DNA of 64,000 nucleotides from Solanum dulcamara. Its lineage: Eukaryota > Streptophyta > Magnoliopsida > Solanales > Solanaceae. A program made the position numbers and the translations under genes. Below, piece by piece: positions 25,546 to 37,165 of this stretch (within the stretch, counting starts at the first letter, position 1; every line of letters begins with the position of its first letter). The notes beneath the pieces were generated by a model. It was not told where the DNA came from and did not search any database. It saw only the letters and a list, made by a program, of their open reading frames with translations. Location: NCBI RefSeq assembly GCF_947179165.1, contig NC_077245.1, forward strand, positions 945,001 through 1,009,000, in the 5' to 3' direction.

Positions 25546-26956
25546 TGAATTTTGGAGAAAATTGAGATGACGTGAGTTGATGAACAAATGAGAACATTTT
25601 TGGGAAGATGTCTAAGTTTGAATGGTTTATTTGGGGGAATCTTGGCGCGAAAAGTAATAAAGAAGTTGATAAAGTGTTGTCATTTTGTGAATTATGTCGC
25701 CATATATTTTGGGACACTCATTTTCATCAGATCCTTCGACAATATCGTAACGAGATCCCCTATTTCATGGGAGAAAAAAAAATAACGTACGGATACATTT
25801 TTGGCACCCACTCTTTTGGCAGTTCGTTAGAGTTACGTAGATACTTAATCCCATATTATTTGTCAACGTTATTTAAAAAGTTATTCCAAATTAGTACTTA
25901 TCAATTTTCTTATAAAATCAAGATAGAATTGATCAAATTTTTTCTATTTTATCCGTACAATTAATTCTTTTTGAAAATATAAACAAATTTGTAAAGTTCG
26001 AAAAAAGTTTCTTAAGGGGTAAATTGGTAAAATCACCCTTTTAATAATGATTTTTTTAAGGGGTGCGTAAAGGGAGAAAATGGACAACTAATATAAAACG
26101 ACGAGAGCTAGTATGAATTAATAGTAGAGAGAGTGGATCTATTTATTATTTTATGCAGTGATTAATTATGCAAGGTTTAATTATTCATATATTAGTCATT
26201 TCATCTTTTATCTTACATAAAATAATATATAGATTTCCTCCTAACATATATATGTATTAGTTATACAGGTTTCTATAAATTACAAATCAAACATCGTATT
26301 AGGAGTGTTGAATTTTATAAAAATATTGCCAAAACATGATATTAATTATATAAAAGTTAATTCATGAATAACTAACTCCTTAACCAGCTATCAAATGACT
26401 CCAAAATACATAAGTTATGTCACTTATTATGATTTATTAAATGTATTTTGTGTCAGGCCCTACTTGTGAGTTGTGAGATAATATGTTATTGTAATTAATG
26501 TGTAATTTATCCTTAATTTGTGTCAAATGCTTTTATTGAGTCAACATTACTTGATTTGGTGCAAACATATCACATGAATTAAAAAAAATTCATATCAATA
26601 CTTAAGTGATGCAATGTGAAATCACAAAACCATATGATGCACGTTGCTCCTGTACGTGAAACATGTTCTGCTAATTTTTGTCTATAGTTAACATGTTTTG
26701 TACTTTTTTTGCCTTCTTAATTACTAAACGAAAAAAGAAGAAGAAATTGCCTCAAGAAGGAATTTCATAGAATAATCTTTTAATGTTTTAAGAAATCTAA
26801 TAGTCAAACTCAACGGAATATTATCAAGTGAAAAAAATGAAGATATTATCAAACCGTCCATTACCACAAAAACATCAGAAAATTTCCATAATTGAACATA
26901 TCAATCTCTTCACTAAGTACTCTAGCGCTTCATAATATATTTACGAACATGTGATT
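25546..26956. other. AT-rich intergenic region upstream of POP
   Basis: Open frames at 25588-25964 lie in the POP promoter region and resemble nothing known to me. The rest (26000-26950) is AT-rich, without recognisable gene or transposon ends. Confidence 0.45.
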
Positions 26957-27199
26957 CTAAATGATTTGTTCGTAATAACAAGCACTATCTTTAGGCAAGT
27001 TAGGTATCAGATCAAAAATATCGTCAACCCAACTTCTCAAATGTCGAACAATATTTTTCTTAACCAACTCGAGAAATCCTTCACATGAAACCTTTTCCTT
27101 GGAATCGACTTCTTTTTTTTCTTTCTTGCGTTGAGATGTTGTCTTCAACTTCCAATACATCCTAACGCCATTAGTTGAACTTGTTTCGTTGTTAGACAT
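26957..27199 (-). CDS. Small hypothetical protein, 80 aa
   Basis: Single open frame with an ATG start at 27199. The product is basic in the middle (TSQRKKEKKEVDSKEK), then has a moderately hydrophobic C-terminal half (GFLELVKKNIVRHLRSWVDD, ending SACYYEQII). There is no signal peptide or membrane segment. It stands alone in a 4.7-kb spacer, with a good TATA box 75-85 bases upstream on the same strand. I do not recognise the family. Some plant stress-induced small proteins are organised this way (single exon, short leader), but this is only analogy. It could also be a non-coding chance frame. Confidence 0.42.
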   Translation of the reverse strand: MSNNETSSTNGVRMYWKLKTTSQRKKEKKEVDSKEKVSCEGFLELVKKNIVRHLRSWVDDIFDLIPNLPKDSACYYEQII

Positions 27200-27274
27200 C
27201 TTCTTCGTAAAAGATTATCAAAATTTAACTTCAAACAGTTTGATGCAATGCAAATTTTGGGGAATTACAATTCT

Positions 27275-27284
27275 TATTTATAAA
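27275..27284 (-). promoter_or_regulatory. TATA box upstream of the 80-aa ORF
   Basis: The minus strand reads TTTATAAATA, 76-85 bases upstream of the ATG at 27199. It is close to the plant TATA consensus and its spacing fits a short leader. It supports the small ORF being a transcribed gene. Confidence 0.5.
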
Positions 27285-27289
27285 CAACA

Positions 27290-28660
27290 ATTAGTAATCC
27301 TAAATGATTTCAATATAGGATATGCCTAGATATTAGTCTACTCGATAACTTACATAGATTGGGAAAAAAGGTTATTCTAGTAGGTTTAGGATAATCTTAC
27401 ATCCCACGTATTTTGTAGAAACTATATTCCTAATTCGAACAGTTTTTTAATTAGATTTTTTCTTTAATCTTTCCATAAACAAAAAGTGGGTTCTTTCGAC
27501 AATGTTCACTTTATTTTTGTAAATTAAAATATTAAAAATAAACAACTGCCGCAACATATTCAACATTTCAATCTAATTTCATAAATGAAATCTGAAAAAA
27601 TGATACATGCATAATCTTATCTTTATATTCTGAAGATCAAAAAGATATTTTTTTAAAATTACTTTTATTGTACTAAAATAAATCAACTACTCTATCCATT
27701 TTAATTTGATTAATAAATATATATTTTCACTTAATTTATTAATTTTTATAATTAATTATTTAGTTAGATATAATTATCCGGGTTATAGTTACCTCTATCT
27801 CTCTGTGCCTTTGGACAGCATTGTAATACCATGTCAGTAAGTTTGCTGGATAGTTAAAATGCATTCGTATCATATCATAAGTTTGCATACAAATTAAATT
27901 GTACATGTGACAATCACATGCACCCAATAAATATTTCTCCGTTTTATTTTACTGGACTTTTATAATAAAAATATTATTTTTTACTTGTTTATTTTAATAA
28001 ATTAAGAGAGTTTTTTATATTATCTTTCACTTTTACTTGTTACTTTTAACATATCAAAAGAAAAAGAAATGATTATTTTACATGTTTTATCCTTAATATT
28101 AATTGCTTATTCCTCAAACTATTTTCAAAGACCTGAGATTATACATCAATTAATATGAGTATCGTGGTAAAATACATATATTAATCATTATTTCTCGAGC
28201 GTCGTGCAAAGTCTAAATTAGACAAGTAAAAACGAACAAAGGAAGTAGTAGTACTCAAGGATAGAATACCAAAGTATTATTAATAAGATTAATTTAGTAT
28301 AATACATCTCTAATAAAAGCTTTTAAAAATCATATCAAATTAACACGAGTCAAGTAATATAAAATAAAGAGAATAATTGAATACTCCTACAGTTGAAGGG
28401 GGTGTACTTTATTGTGCAAATTAAATTTATGTATAAAGAAGAAATAATAATTCATCATCATCAATATAATCTTGTTGGTGTAGGTTGCACACATTGATGA
28501 CACTATAAATTAGCCTTGGCAACTATTTTGGCATATACCAATAGGATTTACTGTCTGAGTCTCCAGAAGGGAAAGGACAAGCACCAAACTAAATTAAATA
28601 TAGCAACACATACTCTGGCAAGCCCTTGGCATTTAGGTCAAAACCTTTAATAACGCATGC
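27290..28660. other. AT-rich intergenic DNA
   Basis: No gene, RNA or element with defined ends was recognised. The sequence is strongly AT-rich, with scattered short simple repeats. Confidence 0.45.
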
Positions 28661-28667
28661 ACTCCCG

Positions 28668-28955
28668 CGGCGGAGACAAAATTTTCATCAAAAATTTCTA
28701 AAATAAATTCTCAAATTATGTCAAGAAAGTTTAATATGCAATATATACACATAAATATTAAATTTGATTTTACATATATAATATATTTTTTTGATAAACC
28801 CCTTCCACCAATTTGACTCCGCAGGTAGACTCTTTTGTAAAGACTACAGTGATTGACATATCTTACATATATTATATACTTTCTTAATGAACCTCTTCCC
28901 CCGCTCTGACTCCGCAGCTAGACTGTATTGCAAAGACTCTGGTGATTGACATATA
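28668..28955. mobile_element. Degenerate hAT-type MITE with partial tandem duplication
   Basis: Starts CGGCGGAGACAAAATT (28668) and has the inverse-like AATTTGACTCCGCAG at 28810-28824. The right part is repeated once with a 93-bp period: GACTCCGCAG occurs at 28815 and 28908, followed in both by TAGACT...AAAGACT...GTGATTGACATAT. It is related to the hAT MITE at 20142. The ends are approximate because of divergence. Confidence 0.55.
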
Positions 28956-28959
28956 TTAT

Positions 28960-29930
28960 GCTCATTTTCCCCCATGAATTAATAGAATAAGCAATTCCAA
29001 TTAATATGGATTAATATGTCATTATAAAGTTGATCAAAAATCCCTCCTCGAATTAAACAAAAAGGTGTCTAATGCCATGTGATCGTAGGGTCTCCATGCT
29101 TTCCGCAAAACCAAACTTCTCCATTTTGAGAATGAAAAAGCGTGATGCAAATTGAAAAGGAGATATGAAGTAGTGATCACTTTCATTACAACAACTAATT
29201 AACACCCCACGAATTGCGATTGAATGATTCCAAATTTCTTTATTTTGAATTTGAGTTTATAAAAATAAATAAAATCTTATTGAAGCATTAGAGTAATACA
29301 AAAATTCTAATTTAATCAAACTCAAACAACCTATAATTTTAGAAATGGTATTATATTACCGGGTACCGTTCACCTCGCGTGAAGGCTCGCTCAGAACACG
29401 TACCAAGCTTTTCTTAGAAAGGAACATAACAAAGAGGAATGCGAGACGTCTAGTAGTCTCTGACTTGGTCTTCGAATCCTAAGTCTCAATGTGTTTGGAT
29501 CATTTGTTACCTATTACTCTCTCTATTTCATATTAATTGAATTTGTGAGGCAATGCACACATATTAAAAAAAATATTTAAGGACATAATTTGAATCATAT
29601 TTTTCACTATTGTCTTTTGTAAAATTATAAATATAACTTTCTAAATAGTGTGATTTATCTCCTAAAAAATATAAAATTTTAATAAATAAAAGGACAAATA
29701 TAAAAAAAATTCAAACATTCATCTTAAATTTTGAATAATTTAATTATTTTAAATAATAATAAATTTCTCAAATTGATATGAAATAGAAGAAGTATATTAT
29801 ATTGTGTTAGCTTAAATACTAATATTGGTGTGATGCGACGTTGGCTTGCCCCTCCCTCATTTTTATTCTTACTTATCTACCAACTATCCAAGGAGAGTGT
29901 GAGTGCGCACAGTGAAAAAAAAATTGTCAG
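28960..29930. other. Intergenic DNA upstream of RopGEF
   Basis: Mostly AT-rich. A less AT-rich island at 29358-29490 contains TCTTCGAATCC, faintly B-box-like, but no tRNA or SINE can be built from it. An ATG-initiated frame at 29833-30063 probably starts upstream of the transcription start and is not called. Confidence 0.4.
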
Positions 29931-29934
29931 CTGC

Positions 29935-29942
29935 TTTTATAA
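29935..29942 (+). promoter_or_regulatory. Candidate TATA box of the RopGEF gene
   Basis: TTTTATAA about 155 bases upstream of the ATG at 30097, followed by a pyrimidine-rich leader (CTCTCACTTTCCTC) typical of plant 5' UTRs. Candidate only. Confidence 0.4.
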
Positions 29943-30096
29943 CAAACGCTTTTGCTTTTCTCTCACTTTCCTCAACAAGTCTTCCCTCACAATCATATCA
30001 AACTCCATAATTCTCAATTATATAATTCGCCTTTACCACACGAATCACATTTTCCCGTTGTAAGCACAACTCACTTCTAATCGCCGGTGCCGGAAA

Positions 30097-33000
30097 ATGG
30101 AGAGTTCACCTTCGACCGACGATGACTTCGATTTGCAGAGTGAGCGTTTTGACGACAGTTACAGTCTCAGTGCTGACGTAAGCGAATCGGAAACTTGTAG
30201 TAGCACGAGTACTTTCTCTTGCCGTCGTCAACAGGACGCTTCCACTTCTCTGTCCTCTTCCTCTACACTTCATTTCAACTCCAATTCCGCTTTCGCTGAA
30301 CTGCCTACTGTTATGTTACCGGTCGTCGGAGATAGACACGTCATCATTCCGGGTGAGAAACCGGATAAGTCTGAGACTGAGTTATCAGGTGCGTAATTTG
30401 CTGGATCGTTTATGTTCTGTGTGATTTTGTAACTTCTTTGCTGCAGTTTTTTGTACGGTCTGGTTGAAGTAGGCAATTATGCATACTAAACAAGTTAAAA
30501 TGCTACTCATAGTGATAGTTTTTAGCTTGTTAGTGTATATAAGTTGAAGTGCATCTTTCTTTGTTAACTAGAGCATGAAATTCAACACTAATTTACGGCT
30601 TGTTTGTCTTCCTTCTGTGATTTCAATGGCACGTTTTTCATCATTCCATAATTTTCGTCTGGTAGCTTGCTTAGAAAAGTCTCGCTATATGTTAAAGGCA
30701 TTGAAGTAAATCATGGAGAAGAATTGAGTTATTCAAGATAAACTTTTATATACGTTGAGCCTAGAGAGTCTTCCCCTCTCTGTTATTTTAATAGAAGTTA
30801 TCTTAGAAAGAGATCCACATCGTTTCCCTTGTTAAGATAGCTGTCGATGTTATTGACATTTATTGTGATTTAGCATAGTCTTTTGGATAGTTCTTTTAGG
30901 CTGAAAATGGATGAGAAAGGATGCCAGTTGTGCCAGTTATGTCTAATTTAACTCTTGTCAATAAGTTGTTTGTTTATGTAGTAGTATAATTTTACCTGAT
31001 TTCATCAGGCACTGAATGATGTTTTTTGTGATTACAGAAGTTGAATTGATGAAAGAGCGGTTTGCTAAGCTACTGCTTGGAGAAGATATGTCTGGAGGAG
31101 GAAAAGGGGTCTGTACTGCTTTCGCCATCTCCAATGCCATCACTAATCTAGCTGGTATGTCACTTCACTTCACATTTTAATGAGATTCGGGCAAATTCCA
31201 CTTGGATTAACATTGCGTGTATTCTCTCATTCCACTTGCAGCCACTGTCTTCGGGGAACTCTGGAAGTTGGAGTCATTAGCGCCACAAAAGAAATCGATG
31301 TGGTGTCGAGAGATGGATTGGCTTCTCTCTGTGAGTGACTCAATAGTAGAACTTGTACCTTCTGTGCAAGAGTTTCCTGGTGGTGGGACTTTTGAGGTTA
31401 TGGTCACTCAACCACGGTCAGACCTCTATGTAAATCTTCCAGCACTCAAGAAGCTAGATGCAATGCTAATTGGCATGTTGGATGCCTTTTCTGGCTGTGA
31501 ATTTTATTATGTTGACCGAGGGATACTTGTCGCTGATGGAGAAGATGTTGAAGCATATCCTTGTTCCCCGTCCTCTCATAGACCTTCCACTAGGCTTGAA
31601 GAGAAGTGGTGGCTACCATTCCCAAAGGTCCCATCTAAAGGTTTGTCAGAAGACACAAGGAAACGATTGCGGCAGTGTAGGGAATGCACAAATCAAATTT
31701 TCAAGGCAGCTCAGGCGATCAATGCCAGCACACTATCTGAAATGGAAGTACCAAAAGATTACCTGGAGGGCTTGCCAAAGGTAAGTGTGCTCACAACTGA
31801 AATGGTCAATCTCAATTAATAAGCTGTTTTTTCTACCTGGACTCACATGTACATTTTTATTCATCTGCAAGAAAGACCAGTGACTCGTTAGTTTCTAGTC
31901 ACACCGTATGTTAATCAAAGGTTATTATGTACAATCTCCTATTTCCTGCCATTTCTTTTCCATTTTTAGTGTCCACCCTGCTTCATGTCGTCCGTGGCAT
32001 AATAATCTTCTCCACTGATGCAGTGGGTGCAATTGAGTTTCTTCTCTGCCACTTCTTTTATATAGTTCTTGGTCATAGTAAAGCATGCCTTCAGTTTCTG
32101 ATTTTTGCATTGTCAGACAAACCAATAACTTGGACTGCTTGATGAGCATACAGATAGCTAATTCCATTGTTTCTGTTCTTCTTGGATTTGTGTCTTTGAT
32201 GAATATCAGCTCCTAGTGTATTTGTCCAGGCTATGGCACTCTGGTACAATGCAATTTCATAAAGACTGCCTGCTAGCAAATTTTGTTTGGAGCTGAATCA
32301 GCATAATATCACGCTTTATCTTTTCTCGATTACCTTTCAGCTCTTTAGACTACGTTTTGGAACACTGATTACATAATGAAATAATGTAAACTACTTCTCT
32401 CTATGATTTAGCTAGGTCATTGTTCTAGCGTTGTCACTGGCTGTATATACCATTTACTCTTTTTCTTCATCTTTTGACATTTGGTTACTTGGTCATGTAA
32501 CTAAGTACTTCTTGGTTATAAACAGAAATAGAGTATCTTGATGTGGAACTTCCCTGATATATGCTTCATCTAACATCAGAAAGAGTCTTCCAACATGATC
32601 TTTATAGTCTCTTGCTTTTATTTGTTGTGTGCTCACCCCTTTGGGTTTTTGAAAAACCTTGTTATTGAATCCCCCCCCCCCCCCAAATATCTTGTTACTT
32701 CCATAGTTCTCTAATAACTTTAAGACATGCTGCTTTTGTTTAATTCATCATTGGCCTGTAATTTCTCAGAGTGGGAAGGCATCCTTAGGGGAAATTCTCC
32801 ACCGATATATTACTGCTGATCAGTTCTCTCCAGAGTGCCTCCTTGATTACTTGGATCTCTCATCAGAGTATATGACTTTGGAGATAGCAAACAGGATTGA
32901 AGCTGCTATGCACATATGGAGGCAAAAATGTGAAAAGAAGAACTTCAACCGGTCAAAATCTGGAAAATCATCATGGGGTGGGACGGTAAAGGGACTTGTT

Positions 33001-34131
33001 GGTCTTGTGGAAAGATATCGACTCTTGTCACATCGAGCTGAGAACCTGCTGAGGAACTTAAAGCTAAATTTCCCCGGCCTTCGACAAACTACATTGGACA
33101 TGAACAAGATTCAGTATAACAAGGTATACTCATGAGCCTCTTCTTTATTGCTCTGCTTCTGTGACCACTGCCATCATGTCCAGCTTTTCAAGTCGCTTTT
33201 TGCTTATTAACGGCTGAAAGCTAAGTTAAGGGAGCTGATCACCAAACTTGGTTGAACAGCCTGGTTAAGTTGCTTATTCAATGTAATCAGAAGATGATCA
33301 CTGCAGACACCAAAAGTTCTGAAGCTATTATTCGAGTTGGCAAGCATATGGCCTGATGGAGCTTAGAAGCCTTCTAAGTATAACCTGAAAAGAGATCACA
33401 AAAAATTAACCTTTGGAGGTTGATGCCACAGTTTTATGAAAAATTAAAAAGAAGGGTACAATTTTCTTATTTGATATTTGCATGAAGCCTCAAAAGCTTA
33501 TCTCATGTCTGCAATATGATTAACATCACTACTTCAATCAAAATGAAAGCTGATATATATGCAACAATTGCTACCTAAAGTAGTTAATATGATCATCTTT
33601 TGTTTGATATAGAAGGTCACTAGAAGGACAAACATAAAACTGTTTACCATTACTAACATAGGTTAATGTGCTGCATGAATACACTTTAATTTATCATGTC
33701 TAGTTCATGTGTTCCAAAAAGTTCCCAATTACATCAGGATTAAAGAAACTGACCTGCAACTTTCATGTTCATGTATGCAGGATGTGGGACATTCGATCCT
33801 TGAGAGCTACTCTAGAGTGTTGGAGAGTTTGGCCTTTAACTTGATGGCAAGAATTGAAGATCTACTATATGTAGATGATGCCTCAAGGCAGCGTGCAGCT
33901 GAAGAGTCAACAGCAATGCTCGACCAGCAAAGATTCTTTAACGCTCAGTCCCTACAGAATCATGTTCCTTGTGCTTCCAATTTTGCCCGAAATAAGTCTC
34001 TCCCCTTTTTCTCAAAAGCCTTCAGTTCCTTGGATATAGTAGCTGAAAGTCCCGAGAGAACAGCTCAGTCAATTGGGCATACTGTTCTTAGCAGCCCACG
34101 AGCTGAGAAACACAAAGCACAAAGTTTTTGA
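30097..34131 (+). CDS. ROPGEF: RopGEF (PRONE-domain ROP guanine nucleotide exchange factor)
   Basis: Five exons: 30097-30388, 31038-31154, 31242-31780, 32770-33123, 33781-34131. All introns are GT-AG and the frame closes to 550 aa. PRONE proteins load GTP onto ROP/RAC GTPases at the plasma membrane and couple receptor kinases to polar growth and auxin or defence signalling. The first 95 residues are acidic and Ser-rich, a variable regulatory arm. PRONE starts near residue 98 ([20 protein letters not shown]) and runs to about 465. Hallmarks are [63 protein letters not shown] and the end [21 protein letters not shown] short Ser-rich C-terminal tail follows (to HKAQSF). The ATG at 30097 is the first in frame and has A at -3. 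Intron 3 (31781-32769) contains a run of 14 C. No damage is seen. The subgroup cannot be fixed without an alignment. Confidence 0.94.
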
Positions 34132-34489
34132 GGACTCCGAAGGGTGGTAGTGCCTAGTAGGTATAGAACACAATGACAATTGACTGTGATTTTGATGCTC
34201 ATCAGTTCTAGAAATTTAGGGGTCAGTCTAATTCTTTGGGTAGTTAGCTGGAAATTAAAGTTTCTAGATAATGCAGAAATCCAAACATCCAAGATGCGGT
34301 ATTGTGATAATTTCTTGAAGGTATATGCTGGATTTGGACAACTATATGTATATATTGTTAGAAAGAGCTTGTATGATATTCATATAAACTTGGACCTTCT
34401 AATCCAATAAGCGCAACTATTAGGGTACTTTTTTTTTTAATACTATCCATAGCATAATTATCTTTAATTTTTAAATTATCAAATTGCTC

Positions 34490-34738
34490 TCCTCATCTCT
34501 CTACTTTTTCTTCTCTGTCCAGCCTCTCCTTCTCCATCCAACCTCGTCGGAGATGGTTTCTCCGGTGAAACAAAACAACAACCAATCATCACCCCAACTC
34601 CCATTTTCTTTTCTCACCTCCACGACACCACCAAATAGACCCAACAACAACCAACAACATGGGAATCAAATCGGAAACCCATCAAACTCCAATAAAAAAT
34701 TACGAGCTCCGGCGAGCTCTATGAAAATCAGTGTTGGT
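34490..34738 (+). pseudogene. Possible orphan first-exon fragment
   Basis: A pyrimidine-rich stretch that looks like a plant 5' UTR (34490-34550) leads into an ATG at 34553. The open frame begins MVSPVKQNNNQSSPQLPFSF and is rich in Asn, Pro and Ser, then KKLRAPASSMKISVG. Base composition is far less AT-rich than its surroundings. The frame soon enters AT-rich repeat-like DNA and ends at 34771. It looks like the start of a gene whose remainder is absent: a relic, or a fragment moved by a transposon. The family is not recognised. Confidence 0.3.
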
Positions 34739-36556
34739 CCCTATTCCTCTTTTTTTAATATTCAAATTTAATATTAAAAATTATAATGAATTTGATTATT
34801 GTTATTCCAACAAATATAATATATTTTTAATAATATAAATTAATTTAAATTATACTGAAATATTTGAAATTCACGAAATATTCCTATAATATGTATAATA
34901 TATTGAATCAAAATGTATTATAATTTTTTTTATTTTTTTCTCTTATTAACGGTGCTAAAATGTATTATTGTATTAAAAATGTTTTGGTTATATATTCACC
35001 ATGTGCATCAAAACATGTCTATATACCTAAATTTCAAAATGTATTACAATTGTCGTTTATATTTATTTCTTTTATTAATGATGTCAAAAAATATTATACC
35101 TGAATTTCAAATATTTAACCATTATTTAAATTAGTTTATATGTTAATATATTAAAATTGTGTTAGAAATGCATTATATATGGGTTTATATAAAAACAAAC
35201 TTTTAGTGTAAAGAGTAGTAAAAATATTTTTTGCAATAATACCCAATCCAAAATCAAGTATAATTGAATCTAAACTATATTAAAAGCACGAAAATTTTTA
35301 AAATGTTGATTGAACTTTTTGCCTTTCATTAAAAGATTCCGCTTTAGACAAAATCGTTTTTTCACCGTTTTCCTCAAATTGTTATTTAATTTATCTTTAT
35401 TATATTATATATTAAATATATGAAAAGACTCCTAAAACATATTGAAATGAAAATTAATGTTGGTAAATATATATGAGGTTTTATGAAATTGCAAATATAA
35501 AGTTTTTCCTTTTTGAAAGAAAGTCCGAATGTAATATCTTAATAATTTACCTTCTATTTTAATAATGGAATTATATAAAAATTCTATTATAATTGAAAGT
35601 CATCCAAAAAAAAAAACTAATCCAAATGTTCAAGTAGTTGAACTCAAATATTGTATCACCTAATATTACTAGCGAATAATTTTTAGTTAGTAATATTAAA
35701 AATATGTTCGTTGAACTTTTTATTCTTTATTAAAAGATTATACATAAATAAAATTATCATTTGTTATTTTTTGAAAATTAATATTTAATCAATTCTTCAC
35801 TTATTAAAATAAAATTAGCTATATATTTGGATTCCAATATTTACATGGTAACTAGAAGAAAGATTCATAAAAGAAAAAGAAATGCTATGATAACTCGGAT
35901 TTTCCCCCCTAAAACTTAGGACTTTAGTTTTTGTTTTATACAACACTTGTATTTTCCTTTTACTAATTAGTCAACAATTAAGCCAGAATAAGTCTGATCG
36001 AAATGGTTTTTTAAGCGCAGGATCTTGAATAATTGCCATTAAAAATGTGTGATCATATTGAATATTATTATTTTAGATTGTATCGTATATTATTTTTGGT
36101 GTTTAATCTATAAGGAAAATTATTTATACAATAGCCGTTCAGGAAAGTAATAAAAGAAAGAAAAAATTGTCAAATTACACACTTTATATTCCTATATTTT
36201 CAATTATTTTCTACCGTTTGTAAAAATTTCAAAAATTATTCTTCTGATACATAGGAATGATGTTGATACATCGCGATTTGTTACATAAGTCTTTTTCATG
36301 ATGCATCGCTAGTTGATACAAACCAAACACAAAATGTATCAGTAAAACATAAGTTTTATTGATATTTTTATTGTGTTCATGATATATTATGTGTTATAAG
36401 CTGATTCATAAGTTTTATTGATATTACATTTTCAAGACATTGTGTTTATTATATTCAATTGGTGATATGGTAAAAAATTCCTTTTAGTTATAGTTACTTA
36501 AGAAATATGCAAAGTCAATAGTGGACAAATATTGTTGGACAGAAGAAGAATAATAA
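34739..36556. other. AT-rich repeat-derived spacer
   Basis: No gene. Two similar stretches about 420 bases apart (around 35290 and 35705) share GTTGAACTTTTT...ATTAAAAGATT, suggesting diverged copies of a dispersed repeat. Around 36260-36440 there are several short repeats of TTGATACAT and CATAAGTTTTATTGATATT. No element ends could be defined. Confidence 0.4.
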
Positions 36557-36559
36557 GAG

Positions 36560-37165
36560 TAAAATACATAGTAAGTATTAGTAGAACTATTGTAGACTCT
36601 TAAAATATATGGAAAGAATAATTAGAAAAAGACTCCTAAACTAAAGTATATGAAACGGAGAATTAATATTTAGGTGAATATTTTAATTTAATTTTTTTTC
36701 TTAAAATAAGGATACCAAGCAAACTTATCTTACGTGCATTACTTGCAGGGGTGGGGATGGCGGTGGGGTGGGGGATATTATCTTATTTAATATTATTTTT
36801 TAAAAGTGAATAAATAATTAATGACTCTAAGTTAGAAATTACATTGCCATATTTAGAGTTCTAAAATATATAATAAAAATATTAGTAGAATTAATGTAGA
36901 CTCTTAAAATATTTTAAAGTAAGAATTAGAAAAAGAATCTTAAAATAAAATATATGGAAAAAAAATTAATGTTTAAGTGAATGTTTTAATTTAATTTAAT
37001 TTATTTTTTCTTAAAATAAGGATATCAAGTAAACTTGGATCTTACGTGCATTGTGGGGTGGAGGATACTGCCTTAAATAATTTTATTTCTTTTTAAATTA
37101 AAAGTGAATAAATATTTAAAGACTCCAAGTTAGAATCTACTTTTGTCATATTTAGAATCTTCTTA
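36560..37165. repeat. Diverged tandem duplication, about 304-bp period
   Basis: Unit 1 (about 36560-36863) and unit 2 (about 36864-37165) share GTAGACTCTTAAAATAT, ATTAGAAAAAGA, TTCTTAAAATAAGGATA, CTTACGTGCATT and GACTC(T/C)AAGTTAGAA in the same order. Divergence is moderate, with indels. Unit 1 contains a strong G-quadruplex motif that unit 2 has largely lost. The origin is unknown; no coding capacity. Confidence 0.75.
36748..36774 (+). other. G-quadruplex motif
   Basis: Four runs of at least four G in order: GGGG-T-GGGG-(8 nt)-GGGG-T-GGGGG. Two loops are one base long, which favours a very stable quadruplex. It stands out in a region that is otherwise strongly AT-rich. Confidence 0.6.
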
